Origin: Scortum barcoo
Taxonomy: Eukaryota > Chordata > Actinopteri > Centrarchiformes > Terapontidae
Assembly: GCA_023238725.1 (NCBI GenBank)
Contig: CM041544.1
Span: 8,157,501 to 8,221,500, forward strand
Direction: 5' to 3'
Length of the DNA: 64,000 nucleotides
The notes beneath the pieces are model-generated. The model saw only the letters and a list, made by a program, of their open reading frames with translations. It made no database searches and was not told the origin of the DNA. This document shows positions 1 to 13,431 of this stretch, in pieces (position 1 is the stretch's first letter; each line of letters starts with the position of its first letter). The position numbers and the translations under genes are program-made.

Positions 1-460
1 TAATTCTTCCATAATCTGAATTTATACAGTCACAGTCAGAGTGGGGCAATAACACGCTGACAGTGTGTGTTGGGTATCAAGACAGAGTGCCTGGTGCACA
101 TCAGCAGAGGCAGAGAAAGAGAGGGACGGATAATGTGGGTATTGTCGAGTCGAAGGGCCCCATCACTGTACCAGCGACTGTAATAGCCGTGAACAAGCAC
201 TCCTTCAGAGCCGACCTTCCACGTCTCCGTCAGACAGCAGCAGGGAGACATAAAAACGGTCCTCCGCCCTTGACAGAGCACACTTGTCTGGGGACGGCTT
301 TTCAATCTGGGTTATCTTCTGAAATGCAGACACGCAAGGGCCTCTCTCTGCCCCGCAGAACCAGTGGTAGGAGTGAGAGTGGCCTTGCTTTCTCTCAAAG
401 GTCTTCTGAGTGCCACATCCATGAGAGACCTCCTGTCATGAAAAGAAGATAGACTAGGAT

Positions 461-485
461 GTGTGTGTGTGTGTGTATGTGTGTG
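461..485. repeat. GT microsatellite
   Basis: Runs of GT with one GTAT interruption, directly followed by a G run. Confidence 0.95.
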
Positions 486-3427
486 GGGGCAATTTCTTTG
501 TGCATGTTCCGCCATGTGTACATTTATGTGTGTGCTAAGGTGCCAAAATCTTCATTGAATGATAGATAGCTCTAGTAATGTCAAGCCAGCCCCCCCGCCT
601 CGACCATCCCTGTGTTTTTCCTTGACCCCTCCAAGAGGTCACCTTGCCTTGTTGCATCTGTCCCACTCTGGAGACACTCAAGGAGAGCCAGTGATTTTTA
701 AAAGGCTGGGTACAAGGCTAGGCTTCTCCTCCAGTAGTAGATCTTTCATGCCTGCAAGGCTCGTCCTTGAGGAGCCATGCAGGATTATTCGGTGTGGTCC
801 AAACTTTCCCCAATGACACGTCTGTCAATGCAACATTTCCTCTCGGTTCCTTGAAGTGCGTCAGGAAAGGGTTCTTGGGGCAAAATTTTAAAGCAATTTT
901 AAACTAATGGTTGGCTAAAGGCACGTGTTCCTCTTTTAGATTAAATGATATTCAGTGATAGTCAAAATCCCACCTGCTGGCACTTCCGAAATCCTGACAG
1001 ACTTCTTAGAGGGCCTTGGAAACATTTAGAGATCCTTTTAAGTCTTTAAACACAATTAAACACACTTTAAACACAATTATTTAATCATTCCTGGTTTTAG
1101 TTTCTTATGAATTTCATTTTCTTCTGCAAGCTGAAAGGAAAGCAGAAGGGCTTGAATATTGCATAGATTACTGTAATTAGATTTCTGTTTCACTTGCACT
1201 TTTTTATCCCGCACGTTAGGTTTAAATCTGGTCACAGACCTTTTTGTGAGTTTTGAATCTGAGGGTAAATCTTGTCATCTGGAAAGTACATAATAGAGGT
1301 CCATCTGTAGGTCCATCTGCTATCTACATCCAGCCCATGCACGACATTAGATATTATCTTCCGGATGAGGTGGATGTGTTTTTGGTTTGGAGGCAATCTG
1401 ATGAGTTTTTGACTTACTGAATATATTCTCTTCTTGACCAGGGGGTACGTTTTCATCCATCCCTCTCTTCCGTGTGATGAAGGGTTCGGCCCCGAGTGAG
1501 CAGTAAGCAGTTTTCATAGCTGAAGGCGGTGCAAAGTGTCTGCAGCCAGACGTAGCTGTTATTGCTCAACCCCGGCTATTCTGCAGTCTGTATGTTCAAC
1601 TGAAGGTGAAGGATAAACAAACATGCATGTACCTCCCCCCTGATGCATTTTCAGTACTAATCTGTCCCCTGAGTATCAGTCCTAATTAGAGTTTACTACC
1701 TCAGCTGGCCCTTCAGTAATATAATCCCATCGAGAATCAGGACTAATTGAAGGTGGGTGAGCAGAAGTGACTCAGGCTCAGCTTTTCCAATAGAAATTCA
1801 TTTAGCCCACCATCAAGGAATTGCATAATAAGAAACACAGCCTTGCCAGCTCAATACCCAATTCAATTACAAGATTTCCATCTCCGAACTCTAATGACAC
1901 AACTCTGAAAATATCAAATATACTTGATACTTTTATTGTTATATTATTGCGGTTAGTCATGTACATGCAAACTGTAAGAGAGAATTTTCCAGGGTTGTAC
2001 AACAACATGATAAATGTGGCTGACACATACAATAGCTTTCCTCTTGGAAACTTCCATGCAACATAGAGCAGAAACTTGAGGCCTCAGTCGTGAAGTGATG
2101 GGCTGGACGCTGCAGAGGAACCCCCTGCTTGGAAGCAATTAAGGCTGAAGAGATGCACTCTAAATCATCTGTCTGCAGCCCGCAACAAAAGAGAAATGGA
2201 CTCAGCGTTAGCCTTTCACTGCACCAACCCTCTCGTCTCTGCAAAAATGTTACCGACTTTCTTTCTTAAGCTAATAATAACACACACAGATTTTTCTTTC
2301 CTGTATTTGGGCTGTGCCATGAGGCCATCCATGAGGCCGTGCGTAGTCTGGGTGAGTCAGCAGAACTATTAATGTCGCTAGACGGTACAGGGATTTCCAA
2401 ATACAGAATGCAAATCTCATCCACTTTGGGACTAATAGACTCTATTTGATTTGTTGAATTAAGAGAGAGCCGAGACAAGAAACAACAGCACATGAAGGAA
2501 GAAATAACACATAAAGGATTGTGGAATGTTTTAATTACAGTAATTTGGATGAGGAATTACATGTGGCTACTGCGCTCTGGGTGAAATGTATTGTATGCGC
2601 TCCATGGCTAGGCTGTCATTAGTGAATGTGTGGGAGGACCTTCACAGCACGGAGCTGACCTCACACTGTAATCAAATGGATCTATAGGTTAATAAATATT
2701 CACAGTCTAGGAGCAAAACAAAAGCGGTTTGCAAACATCTAAAGGCAGCTCTAAAACCCTGCTTTATCATTATAGAAAACGGTTTGGTTTTGCTCTGCTG
2801 TTATAGGGTTCCCAAAGTGTTTAACAGGCCCGATGTGTTGTTAGTGACAGTGTCAAAGTTTAAAATCGGTCACAGGATGTCAGACTGTGAGAAATCTGCG
2901 AATGAGCGAACACATGAAAGCAAAGCAGGGTACTGTGGTTCACAAAACTACATATTGTGATAGAGATTGAGAGAATGAGGACACGAGCGAGGAAACGGGA
3001 GAGAGGAGGGGAGAGTTCAGCAGTGAGGGAGTTAGTGGGGAGGGCAGAGGGAGGGATAAAAGCAGGAGGCCCAGACAGGCTAGAACAAGAAAGCAAAGAA
3101 AAATATCTAATTGGAATCAAGTGTCCTGACAGAGTGCGTGGGCGACTGGATTCCACAAAGCGTGCTGCTTTTCCACTTGCAAAAAAGAAGTACAAGAGAG
3201 TAAGAGAGAGAGGAGGGGAAAAGAATTATTGAAAACCCCCTTTGCATTTGAGTAATTTTATTTCTGGGCGGATTGGGTTAAGACAAATGAAAGAAGGGTG
3301 TGGAGGACGGCCACAACAGCATTTCCATTTCTAACTGCTTTTTGCTAGCAGGCATTAGACACCGCACTGCCTGTGTGGTTGGCTTTCAGACAGGAGGAAA
3401 TGCTAACCGATGACAAACTGAAACCAC

Positions 3428-3468
3428 TAATTAAATTTCCAATTTTTAATGAATCCTAATTGTTAATG
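3428..3468. promoter_or_regulatory. Cluster of four homeodomain-like TAAT cores
   Basis: TAATTA at 3,428, TTAATG at 3,447, TAATTG at 3,457 and TTAATG at 3,464 fall within 41 bases in a non-repetitive AT-rich stretch. Such clusters occur in conserved developmental enhancers. Conservation cannot be checked here. Confidence 0.25.
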
Positions 3469-3619
3469 AGGGTAAAGGGCGTGTGTTTCCATGTGCGTCT
3501 ACAAGTCTGTTCCTGTGAGGGAGGATGGAAGGGGTCAAAGGGCACCGCTGCCTTTTAAGGGGTCAGTATCTCTGATTCTATACTCGTGCTACTCAGTGAA
3601 GATCCAGGCCGTTACCTGT

Positions 3620-3760
3620 TTAGACAGAGCCAAGCTTCCCCACTCATTTCAGGTCTTAGTGCTACGCTAAACTAACCAGCTGCTGGCAGTAGCTTTCTGT
3701 TTTGCGTGCAGACTTGGCAGTGGTATCAGTCCTCTCAAAATGTCAAAATATTCCTTTAAA
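3620..3760 (+). mobile_element. MITE-like element, copy A (partial)
   Basis: It shares with the copy at 52,741 the order 'GACAGAGCCAAGCT ... TCTTAGTGCTACGCTAAACTAACC ... TGGTATCAGTCCTCTC' and a terminal CAAAATGTC...TTCCTTTAA. The left end and part of the interior are missing. It has no coding capacity. I associate this family with percomorph fish introns and intergenic DNA. It is in the same orientation as copy B. Confidence 0.6.
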
Positions 3761-5945
3761 TCAAGACGATATAAGAGAATTCAGTTCACTGCCTCATTTG
3801 TGTGTGTTAAAATAAAGGCCTGACGATCATGCGTATCCATACAGTAAATGGTCATTGCTGAGTGTGTGATCCTTCATGGCACATTCATAAGTCTTCACAC
3901 ATCTCCTCATGTTTTTAAAAGCAAATCAAGCTCCAGTGTGGAAATCATATCTCAGCCAAAGGGAAGATTCCTTCTCTGTCCGCTGACCTTTGCTTGTCCA
4001 AGGTAAAGCTTGCAGTTTGCTTCTAACTCCCAGTCAGGGATTTGGGGGGGGGGCCCTGCAGACACTCTGCCCGACCACCAGGCAGAACCACAGGATATAG
4101 CTTTACACATGACATATCGCGAAGGAAGCCGGAGAGATTTAAGCATGATATGCATGTCAGTGTTTTTCTTTTTTTTTTTCTTCTTTTTCTCTGGGTTTCT
4201 GTTGTAACTGGTGAAAATCAATCCGTGGATGTTTTCCCATCACGCTGCACTGTACTGTTGTTCCTGCTGTGTGGGCTTCCCCTTCGCAGTCCTCTGGTGG
4301 AGCAGCGTGGTTCTCTGGTTTAGGAGTCCAGACACAATGCTCTCTCTCTTTGTCTCTTACTCTGTGTCTCTGTTTCTCTCTACTTCTCTGGAACACAAAG
4401 CTCCTTGAGAGGGAAGTTTGTGTTCTACTTTGGTGGCTCGCTTGACCCCCCCCACCCTCCAGAAAACACATGTAATACAGATGAGTGTGGGGAGAGAGAA
4501 GGGTGGGTAGGGCTTTATAATATTGTGAGCACCAAGACCCCCCAAAGCAATATGGGCCCACCCGGGCAGGTGACAGAAACTGACAGGGAAAGTGTGTTGA
4601 AGTTTAGGGTAAGATTGTTTGAAAAGCTGCAGAATTCAGGATAAGAACGGTTTTTGCTTTCAAACATAATGAAAATCAGCATCAGTCTATCTTTACAATA
4701 TAATGTGTGAAGTGCAGTATAATGACAGCAAACTGTATTCCTTGGATATGCTACGTGTTAATTAGTCCCACTTCTGATGAAGGGCTTAGCTGCTGTAATT
4801 AGTGGTTGAAAATGGAGCAGAGACGTTGTTAGTTCGGAGTGACGTTAGCGCTGTAGGAGTTACATCTGTAACCATAAAACATTCCAAACAAATAGGGCTC
4901 AGAGTTTTTCCCACAACATTTTTAAATGGAACACCAGGTTCTGCCCCTCTGCATACATCCCACCACCTGTGATGGGGGGTGGGAGCGATCAGGGGACCCA
5001 CTTTGTGAGTGTAATTGAAAACCATAAGGCTCTCTCTGCGGTGGACACGCTATTTGAGGCTCACAGGGCACAGAGGGAAACTTAACTCTAGTTATTGTTC
5101 GCTGTATAACCATAATCAAGGGAACACCCTTTCTCACTATAAAGTCAAAAATAGTGGTATGAAGTGAGAGTCCTCTGCTGATAAAATGCATTATGTGCAA
5201 TATAGAGTTATTTGCGGACCCTGTGGTTACTCTGGAAAAAAAAACAGAATGGAAATCTAGTGTATTAGGGCAGCTCTGTGGGGCCACTTGTGCTCCGACT
5301 GCAGCCAGGAGGTCATTTTTCATTAGAGATGGTGGTGCTGCCACATTGTTCTGCATCATATCTGCTCTTGACATTCAACTCTAGCCGTAAGGCAGGGTGT
5401 ACCTCCCTTTCTCCCAAAGAATCTCAGCCGAGCACTCTCATCCTGACACACCCGTTAAAGCATAAACATTACGAGATTCCAGGCTGATAGCAAGGCAGTC
5501 CCTCTCTGGAAAGGCCGTCCTTCACAGGTCACTCATCCTGTTTGGTCAGAGGTCAAAATCAAAGCTTTTGGAGGCCGGTTGTGATTTTAGAGATTTGTAT
5601 GTGAGGTGGCTGGGAGAAAAAAAGATACTCATTTAATCCCTTTTTGAGTCATTTTCAAGAAATACTCTGTTTTGTAAGTGTTCACACTTACTCAAAGTTA
5701 CATTTTACATTTGGATCTACAGTATTCATGAGACTCACTGACCACAGTAGCTGTTAGTTGCTATCCCTGTCGCCGGAAAAATAACTTTCAATTGCAGACT
5801 GAAACACACACATAAAAAAAACCCCAGTTCTACGGGGAATGCGCTTACAACAGAGAAATTCAAAGATATAAAGAACCATGTGAAAACATGGAAGAGCTTT
5901 GGGACTTGGACCAACTCATCTGTGTTTAAAGAGACAGGAAATAAG

Positions 5946-5990
5946 TTTAATTATAATTTTAATTATAACCAACTTTAATTATAACCAACA
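5946..5990. repeat. Three copies of TTTAATTATAA
   Basis: The 11-mer occurs at 5,946, 5,958 and 5,974. The last two are part of a perfect 16-bp tandem unit (TTTAATTATAACCAAC). Each copy contains TAATTA, the core of many homeodomain sites, so it is either a simple AT-rich repeat or a homotypic site cluster. Confidence 0.8.
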
Positions 5991-8900
5991 TTTTAACTGT
6001 ACAAAAGCCATTTTCACATACATTGGCACACTGAAATCTGCATTATTTAACTCGAGCAGTCCTCTCTGCCACAGACTGAAATGATTCTGTACAATGTAAT
6101 ATAACTTTTAAAACCAGCCATTCAGGTAAAATATCACAGTAGCTATTTCATATGCTACTCAACATGTGTTTTGCATCATTTCATGACTATTAAGGCCACT
6201 TGAAGCGTGCCCTCCAGACTCACAGAGTAGTGGTGCACCACAGCTCCGTGTAGTGTAGCAAATGTCACCTATTCTGTGATAAGACGTTATTGAGCAGCCC
6301 ACGTATTCTGCCTACTACGTTGGCAAAGAGAATTATTTTGCCAACATTGTAGGATCATCATCAAATGTGTTATTGTTAAACAGAGGAACGTGCTGGATGT
6401 ATCCTGTGAACACCCTTTTCCATTATACCGTGTCACTTTGACCCTAATCATTCTTCCTTTTGTAACATTCCACAATTCCTCTAAATTCCTATATATGAGG
6501 TATACTACGATATCATTTTAATACTGCTTTTAAAAAAACTCTTACAGTCTCCACCTTCCTAATGGTAAATATTTTAGTGGCATTAAATATAGAGACTTTT
6601 TAGAGAGTTGCATCAGAGCTGAGGACTGTTCTCACTTGATAATGTAACACACAATCTAGCTTCATGGAACAGCAGGCTTTGAAGCTTTTTAAACCAACCC
6701 TTCAAGATTTAACACAAATTTGTCCGAGCTAATTAAACAGTCACACATCACCTCTTGCAAAGCAGGCTCTACCCATCATGCCATGGCACATAAACAAGTA
6801 TAATGTTTGTTTTCGAACCTGTGAGGAGAGCTCACAGTGTCTGTTACTGTAACTAATGGCAGAGAACTTGTGCTGCCTTGCCCCTAACCCTGTCCAGATG
6901 GGACGTCTGAACATCGGTTTGGAAAAGTTAAAAATAGTCCACAAAGTAACACTTCATCTATCACTCTCGGCCCTGTGGCAACCAGCTGAAAGAGAACAAA
7001 CCACGTCACTTTTTCTCAACAACGGAGGAGATGCTGGAAGAGCTCTGACATTTACAGAGATGTTGTTTTCTTTCTGTATTCTTTAAACTTTTAATTCATA
7101 CCATCCCTCTTTTAAAATGTCAGATTCAAGCATGTACAACACATAGGAGCATTTTCCTCCCAGTGAAGTGCAGTCGACTCATTCATTACATCCCACATGG
7201 AACTGGGATTATTTTTCTTTGCTGTTAACACTAACAGCTCGTAGGGTAAGGCACTGCTGCCAAGCTGATTATATTTAAGTAACTGTTAAATTACACAATA
7301 TTCTAAAAGGGAAAATGAGCCAGGACCATTTTTGTCCTCAACTTTGCTTGTAAGATGATTCAGGCAGAGGGCTGTGTACACAGGGGCTTCACAGAGGCTC
7401 TGTTTTAGCTCAGGTGTTATGGTGATACATGCCTCGGGCCCAGAAGTATGCTATTTTCAACTGTGCATGTCCTGACATATTTTTAGTTCTTAGCTGGTTG
7501 GTTGTACTTGCAAAAACGGCTGTTGCAGGTGCGTGTGTGCACTTCATGTGTGGGTGTGTTTAACGTGTTATCTTTGCAAGAGAGGATGGGGGAAGACGAG
7601 AGAGGAAGAGAGAAGGGAAGTGAGAGAGGAAAAGCGAGAGTCGGATCGAGCTCAACACGGTTCGCCACAGATGGTTATTGTTTAGAATTCCAGGGTCATG
7701 ATCTCATGCTGCGCTCTCCTTCTATCTCACAGACCCTGTAGGCTATGAATTAATCAAACGAAACACAAGCCTTGATATTGCAAGTACTCTCCTATCACAT
7801 TACCGACTACAGCCCCTGTCAACAGAAATCGGATTACTTCAGCAATAGGCAGAGACACTTGTGATTACAGTTGTAGCCAGCAGCGCTTTGGAGAAGAAGG
7901 CCAGCCCTGCCAAAGTTCAGGAACTAATCTTTTATACATTGCGGGAAATCTGCAAGCATCTCACCTCTAGTCTGTGTGACAGAGGTAGACTTCCTCCTCT
8001 CTCTTTCTACTGTGTTTACTTTGCTGTTAACTGGGGGGATATCCTGCCGATGCACTGCTCTCTTTCTTCTCTCTCTGTCCTCTCAGCCAATCACAGTCAC
8101 AGGCGCACTGAGGATGTCAGCAGGAGAAGCCTCTGATAGATAACGCTCCGAAAAAGCCTCTTTGTTTGCGCACGGCAACCAGCAAAAAAAAAAGCCTTTG
8201 ATGGGATGAAGTGTCCTGCCTGTCACCCACCGCCTCACACCTCCCATTATCTCTGTCTCCTCCTCCCCGTGTGTGATCCCTGTGCAAAGCGACGCAGGAC
8301 TGAATTATTTAGCTGCTGTCAGTCAGCAAGAACGGGCCTGCGGAAGAGGACAGAGGAGCTGTCTTGGCTGACTGCTGGCAAACGAGCCACAGAGGCCCCA
8401 TTACTTTCCCTGCTTGTCAGGAAGGAGTTAACTTAACCCGGGGGGGGGGGAGGCCAAACATTAGGCTCAATGGTAACTGAGTGTGTATTAATTAATGCCG
8501 CAATGTGTCCAGTCCCCAGGACCTTCTCAACCTCGGGACCCTTTCTCAGACTCTGGAAGAGAGGGAGAGGTCAGCAGGAGGAGAGGGGGGCATCCGGGCC
8601 CCCCTTATGCCACTGCATCTGTCCAGAGAGGGGATATAGTCTCCGCCGGGGCCTCAGGCGAATGACCCTTGTCAGCCATGAAGTTATGGGAGACAACAGA
8701 TTGGTCTCCGATGACGGATGTGTTGAAGGAAAGGGCATTTCATTGTCCCATGATTTACACTGACTTCGTCCTAAAACTATTGATGTTTGGAATGACTCGG
8801 ATTTAATAGCTTGGCCGCAGCATAACTGACCCAATTAAATAACTTTGGTAATTGTTTTCTTGTTGTAGCTTGTGAAACAATTTTCAAATTCCAGCAGGCG

Positions 8901-10042
8901 TATTATTCATGCCAGCGTTTAATGAGCTCTCTTTCAAAAAGCTATTTAAAGAACACGCAACAATTTGAGAATGTCCGGTTACAGCATGAATGATAGATCC
9001 ATATAAATATTTTGGCACAATTGCTGAGGGTAACAAATTACTTTGGCTCTATCTCTCTAGACCATTGATATTAAAATAACAGACTGCCCAATCACTGCAA
9101 CATCAATCAGGTCAAATGTTTTTCTTTCTGGTGGGGAGGCTGCTATAAAACTGTTTCTGCTGTGCATCAATTTACACATTGTGGATACTGTTAGTCTTGC
9201 CTGACTTGGCCAATTTGATGGCGTAGATAGGTTTGGACAGGTTAAACTCGGTTATGGCTTGGGTGGGTCAGGTCATGTCCTGTCCAGTTACATGAAAGCA
9301 CAATGAAGACAGCTAACCACTGAGGAGAGTGTGCACACAGCTAGAGGGCATTATGTGTCGAAGGGTGTGGCCAGCCCTGCTTGTTCTGGGTTTAAACGTC
9401 TTATTGATGAATGTCCTTACAGCTAAGACCGATCTTATCGTGGCTCATATTTTGTTTGGCACCTTGCACAGATTCCTGAACATCTTACTTGTTCATTTTT
9501 TTGGCCAAATCCCACTTTCCAGGCCAAGTTAGCTGTGCCGGAGTTAACTTCAGCCTCGTGAAGGCTGTGAGAGCATTTCTGAGCTGTATAAATAAATATG
9601 GAGAGACATTCATAGAATGACACTTGATCTGGGAAATATTGCTGTCGACCATGTCATTCCATGTTTGTTTCAGATGCTGGTAACTGGTGATTAAGTGCAT
9701 TTTTGGCTCTGACCGAGATCAGTCAGCCAGTAAACAATAGTGTGATTGGTTGCTTCGTCAGAGCTCGGAGTAAACAAATAACACGCTTTAGTAAGAGACT
9801 TGAGCCAGAAAGGAAACTGGCAACCACGGCCTCAGGTCTTGAAGTCAAATGGCCTCCTATGTAGCTCTCCCCACCAGGAATCTTGATGACCAAAAGCCAT
9901 CTAACTCTCTTGTCAATGGTGGTGAGAGCCGCTCCACCACATGTGAGCATTCCTGGGGCACCACGGCCTCACCACAAGCTCATATTTATCGTGTGTGGTT
10001 GAAACGCCACAGAGGAGCCCACAGCCAACACATAGCTTAAGG

Positions 10043-10080
10043 AACACACACGCACGCACGTACACACACACACACACGCG
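10043..10080. repeat. CA/CGCA microsatellite
   Basis: An ACACACACGCACGCACG segment followed by TACACACACACACACACG. Confidence 0.95.
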
Positions 10081-13000
10081 CTGTATACTGTCTGGCTTTG
10101 CTCTCCAGTGTCTGTCCAGCTCATCTCCCCTGTAATATAGACAGAATCAGCAATATTGTACAGTGTCAGCAGTCCAACTCATGCAAAACAAGTCCACGAG
10201 GACGTATGGCAGCGATATGAGCAGCCTCCCATCAAGATCAGTGTGCTGTAACTTGCTCAAAGGGTGACCTACCTGGCTGGCACAGGGTAATTACTGCTCT
10301 TCTAAGTCTTTTGTATTCTAATTAACCCAAAGTTAATGGAGTTTAATCACTAACACTGAAAATGTTCCCTGTCTTCACAATGCATGGAGTGTGTGTTATA
10401 GGAGATATAACGACTGTCAGATAGGTTGTCTCTGACACACACAGGCCATTAGCAGCCAGTAAGAAGTGCGGGGAGTCCTTCCTCTGGGCCCTTTGATTGT
10501 GGACTGTCTTAGTAGTTTTAGTGGTGCTCGGCTATTATCATCCTCCAAGGTAACATGCAATGGTGCTTTTATGTCTTCCCTGAACTTTGGACCCAGCTGG
10601 ATGTGTTTAGAACTCTTATAATGTAACAGAGGTTCAAAAGATTTCACTGCCTTCCATTTAGCTCTCCTGCTGACACTGTTGGGCCACTTTAATATGCTTG
10701 CACATAGAGTCTGGATCTCATCAAGGCCATATGAGGGAAGGGGGAAAGGTGGGTGGGTTGACAGGGGGGCTGGCTTTACAGGGAGAATCAATGTGATAAA
10801 GTACCGATCCATTAGTCGCAGTGGTGGTGAAGCCTGACAGATACAACCGACTAGGGGGCTGATTAGCACAAGTCGAGAGGGCGACGTTACACGAGGGACG
10901 CTATGTCGCGATAATTGCTATCAAATGTGGCGCAGCCCGTTGTTTTGACTGCATCCTAGCAGCTCGCTCCTGCTTTTTGAGGTGTGACATTTGACGACAG
11001 TTACATTTGGAGCTGTTTGAAAGAATAAAAAAGGCAATATCAAAAACCACACTTTCACAGTTTCTGAGACACCTCAAAGCCCCCGACTCTACTGCACCAG
11101 AGTGTCAGTCCAGGCATGAGTACAGAGTATTTTCCTAGGCTATAGCGTCACTTTCCCCTGGCCTCTCTGGAGAGTGTGGTGGGACGCTGTAAAACTTTAC
11201 TGAGGGGAGTAGTGCGACATGGGAGTGTCTCACCTCCATTAAAGTCCTTGCCAGGGTGCTGTGGCATTTAAACACTCATAAATAAATAACAGTGATATCT
11301 ACAAACCCCTAACATGGAGTTCCCCATTCTGAGGGGGAACAGCGGCAGGGGGGCAGCAAGAGGTACGACACTGGAGGAGAAAGGTCAGTGGAGGCGTACT
11401 GGTCTGATACCAAACTAAATGAATCCCCAAAAAACTTTACAGCAACCACTAATACCCACTGGCCCTCTGTAGTCGCACAGAGCCTCAGCCAAGCCTCTGC
11501 TCCCTGGGAGAACGAGGCCACCAATATAGTCATCATAACCAGGGTGTTTTTCTTACTCTTGTTTTACAGGCGAGGGGTTAAGTCACCAGCATCTGGAGGC
11601 CCATGCTGCAATTGAGGGGAGGTCAGCGCAGGAGCAGGCTTTTTCAATACAGTGAAATAAATTGCTGAACCAAATAGTAATGTTGGAGCGGGTGAGGGCA
11701 GCTTACACAATGTAAATTCAGCCAGGTGTGACATTAATAGCCTATATCCCGTATGAGGTCGTGCCTGTTGTTGGGAAAGTGATGAGTGTGTGGTGGGGAG
11801 GCATGGATTAATCTGCTGGCAGGACTAACATACAGAGTGAGAGGGAGCATTGGGAGAGAGTGGCACAGAGCTGTTAGCAGCAGAGCTGGGCTGACATCAC
11901 CAGAGTTGATAGAATCAAAAGTTCTGGTTGTAAACGAGCCCACCAGTCCGGAGTAGAGGGGCTGCACTATGTCAGCCCTCCTGAGGTAATGCACAGTGCT
12001 GTGAGCCCTGCTTGCTCTGCATGAGGAGGATTTGGAGGGATTTTGGGTGGGCCTTTCGATGTGGCGTCCCTCTGGTGTCTAGATGGACAGTGCTGGTGAA
12101 GTGAGATTGATCTGCGGCTGGAGCTGAGCCCTGTGAGCCTGACAGCGAGACTGAAGAGTGAAGACGAATGAAGGCCCCTGCAGCAGCCAGTGATCTCCAT
12201 CTGTTACACAGAGAGACCGAGAGCGAACGGGACAAGAGCTAGAGCATAGTGTGTTTACCCAGGTGTGTGTTGTAGCTTGCTAGCTGCTGTGGAACAATAT
12301 TGAAAGCAGACTGAAAGCTAGGCTGTATGTACAAACCTGAGCAAGAAGAGTGTGTCCTTTACAAAAATGGCTTGGTTTATTATTTTCTGAAGGCAAATCA
12401 AGGCTGGGCTATCCCTCAGAGTCATGCTTTCCTTACAACCCCTGCTCTGCATTCCCATACTCCTACCTTTCCTTATCTCGGTGAGGGAATTTTTCCGCAA
12501 TTGAGATTATTTAAATATGTATGTTATGAAAGGAATTACAGTAAATTTGGTCTAACAGCATCAAATGGAGGGCAGTCTGCTTTTTGAAGTATTCACAGGA
12601 GAGACATAACTGAAACATAATTTCAATCAATCCTTGCAGTTTGGCCCTTTATTTATTTATTTTTTTAAGTTCTAACCATGTAATACTTTTCCACAGAACA
12701 TATATTAACACTCAAGCTGTTCATTGAGTTAAATAGAACAAGAAATGCAGAGGTGGTTTTGCAGAAAAGTTTCTGGCTTGCCTACTGAGTGTATATCTGT
12801 AACACTGGATTCATATTCCCAACCCCAAATTTTCACTCTGCATGAGAGAAGTATTGCAACAGCTATTGGCAAAAGAGCATGACTACAAGCTCTTTTTTCA
12901 CTTCAGTGTATAAAAGTATTAGTATGGTTGTCATGCCAGGAAAAGTAAATCCTCCAGAGCTCTGTGCATGCACATGCAAGCGTGTGCATGTGCATCTGCA

Positions 13001-13394
13001 AATGCATAAGTTTGTACTTATAGAAGCGCTTGTGCAGACAGAGACAAAATCAATCTCATCAATTCGGCGGGGTAATTCCAGCGAGCCCACTGCTTCTAAT
13101 TACAATAGACCTTGCAGTCATTGTCTATTTTCTCTTTCTTTCATTTGTCTGCCATCAGCTTCATATGGTTGTAGTTTGCATTAATTCATATGTGGTCCAC
13201 ATTTGTGTTCGTAGACTCAGTAGTTTAATCTCGGCCCAATCACAACAGAAAGGTATGTTCCGGATGCTTCTAAGAGCTGTCCCATCCCTGCCCTCTGGAC
13301 ATAGAGGACTAGCTATATTCTCACATGCCTATGCAATAATAGCACTGCTCAACGCAGAACAGCATAATCATCAGCACTCCATGCCAGATCGCAT

Positions 13395-13399
13395 GCACG

Positions 13400-13431
<32 letters not shown>
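13395..13431. repeat. CA microsatellite
   Basis: CACGCACG then a perfect CA run of about 14 units. Confidence 0.95.

Larger units (their letters stand above)
1..3619. other. Intergenic, no gene seen
   Basis: Unique sequence with one GT microsatellite and a purine-rich stretch at about 2,961-3,090 and 3,190-3,225. Short open frames here have no domain or splice support. Confidence 0.6.

Noticed and set aside
10417..10869. 150-codon minus-strand open frame
   Set aside because: No recognisable domain and unusual residue mix; no splice sites that make sense.
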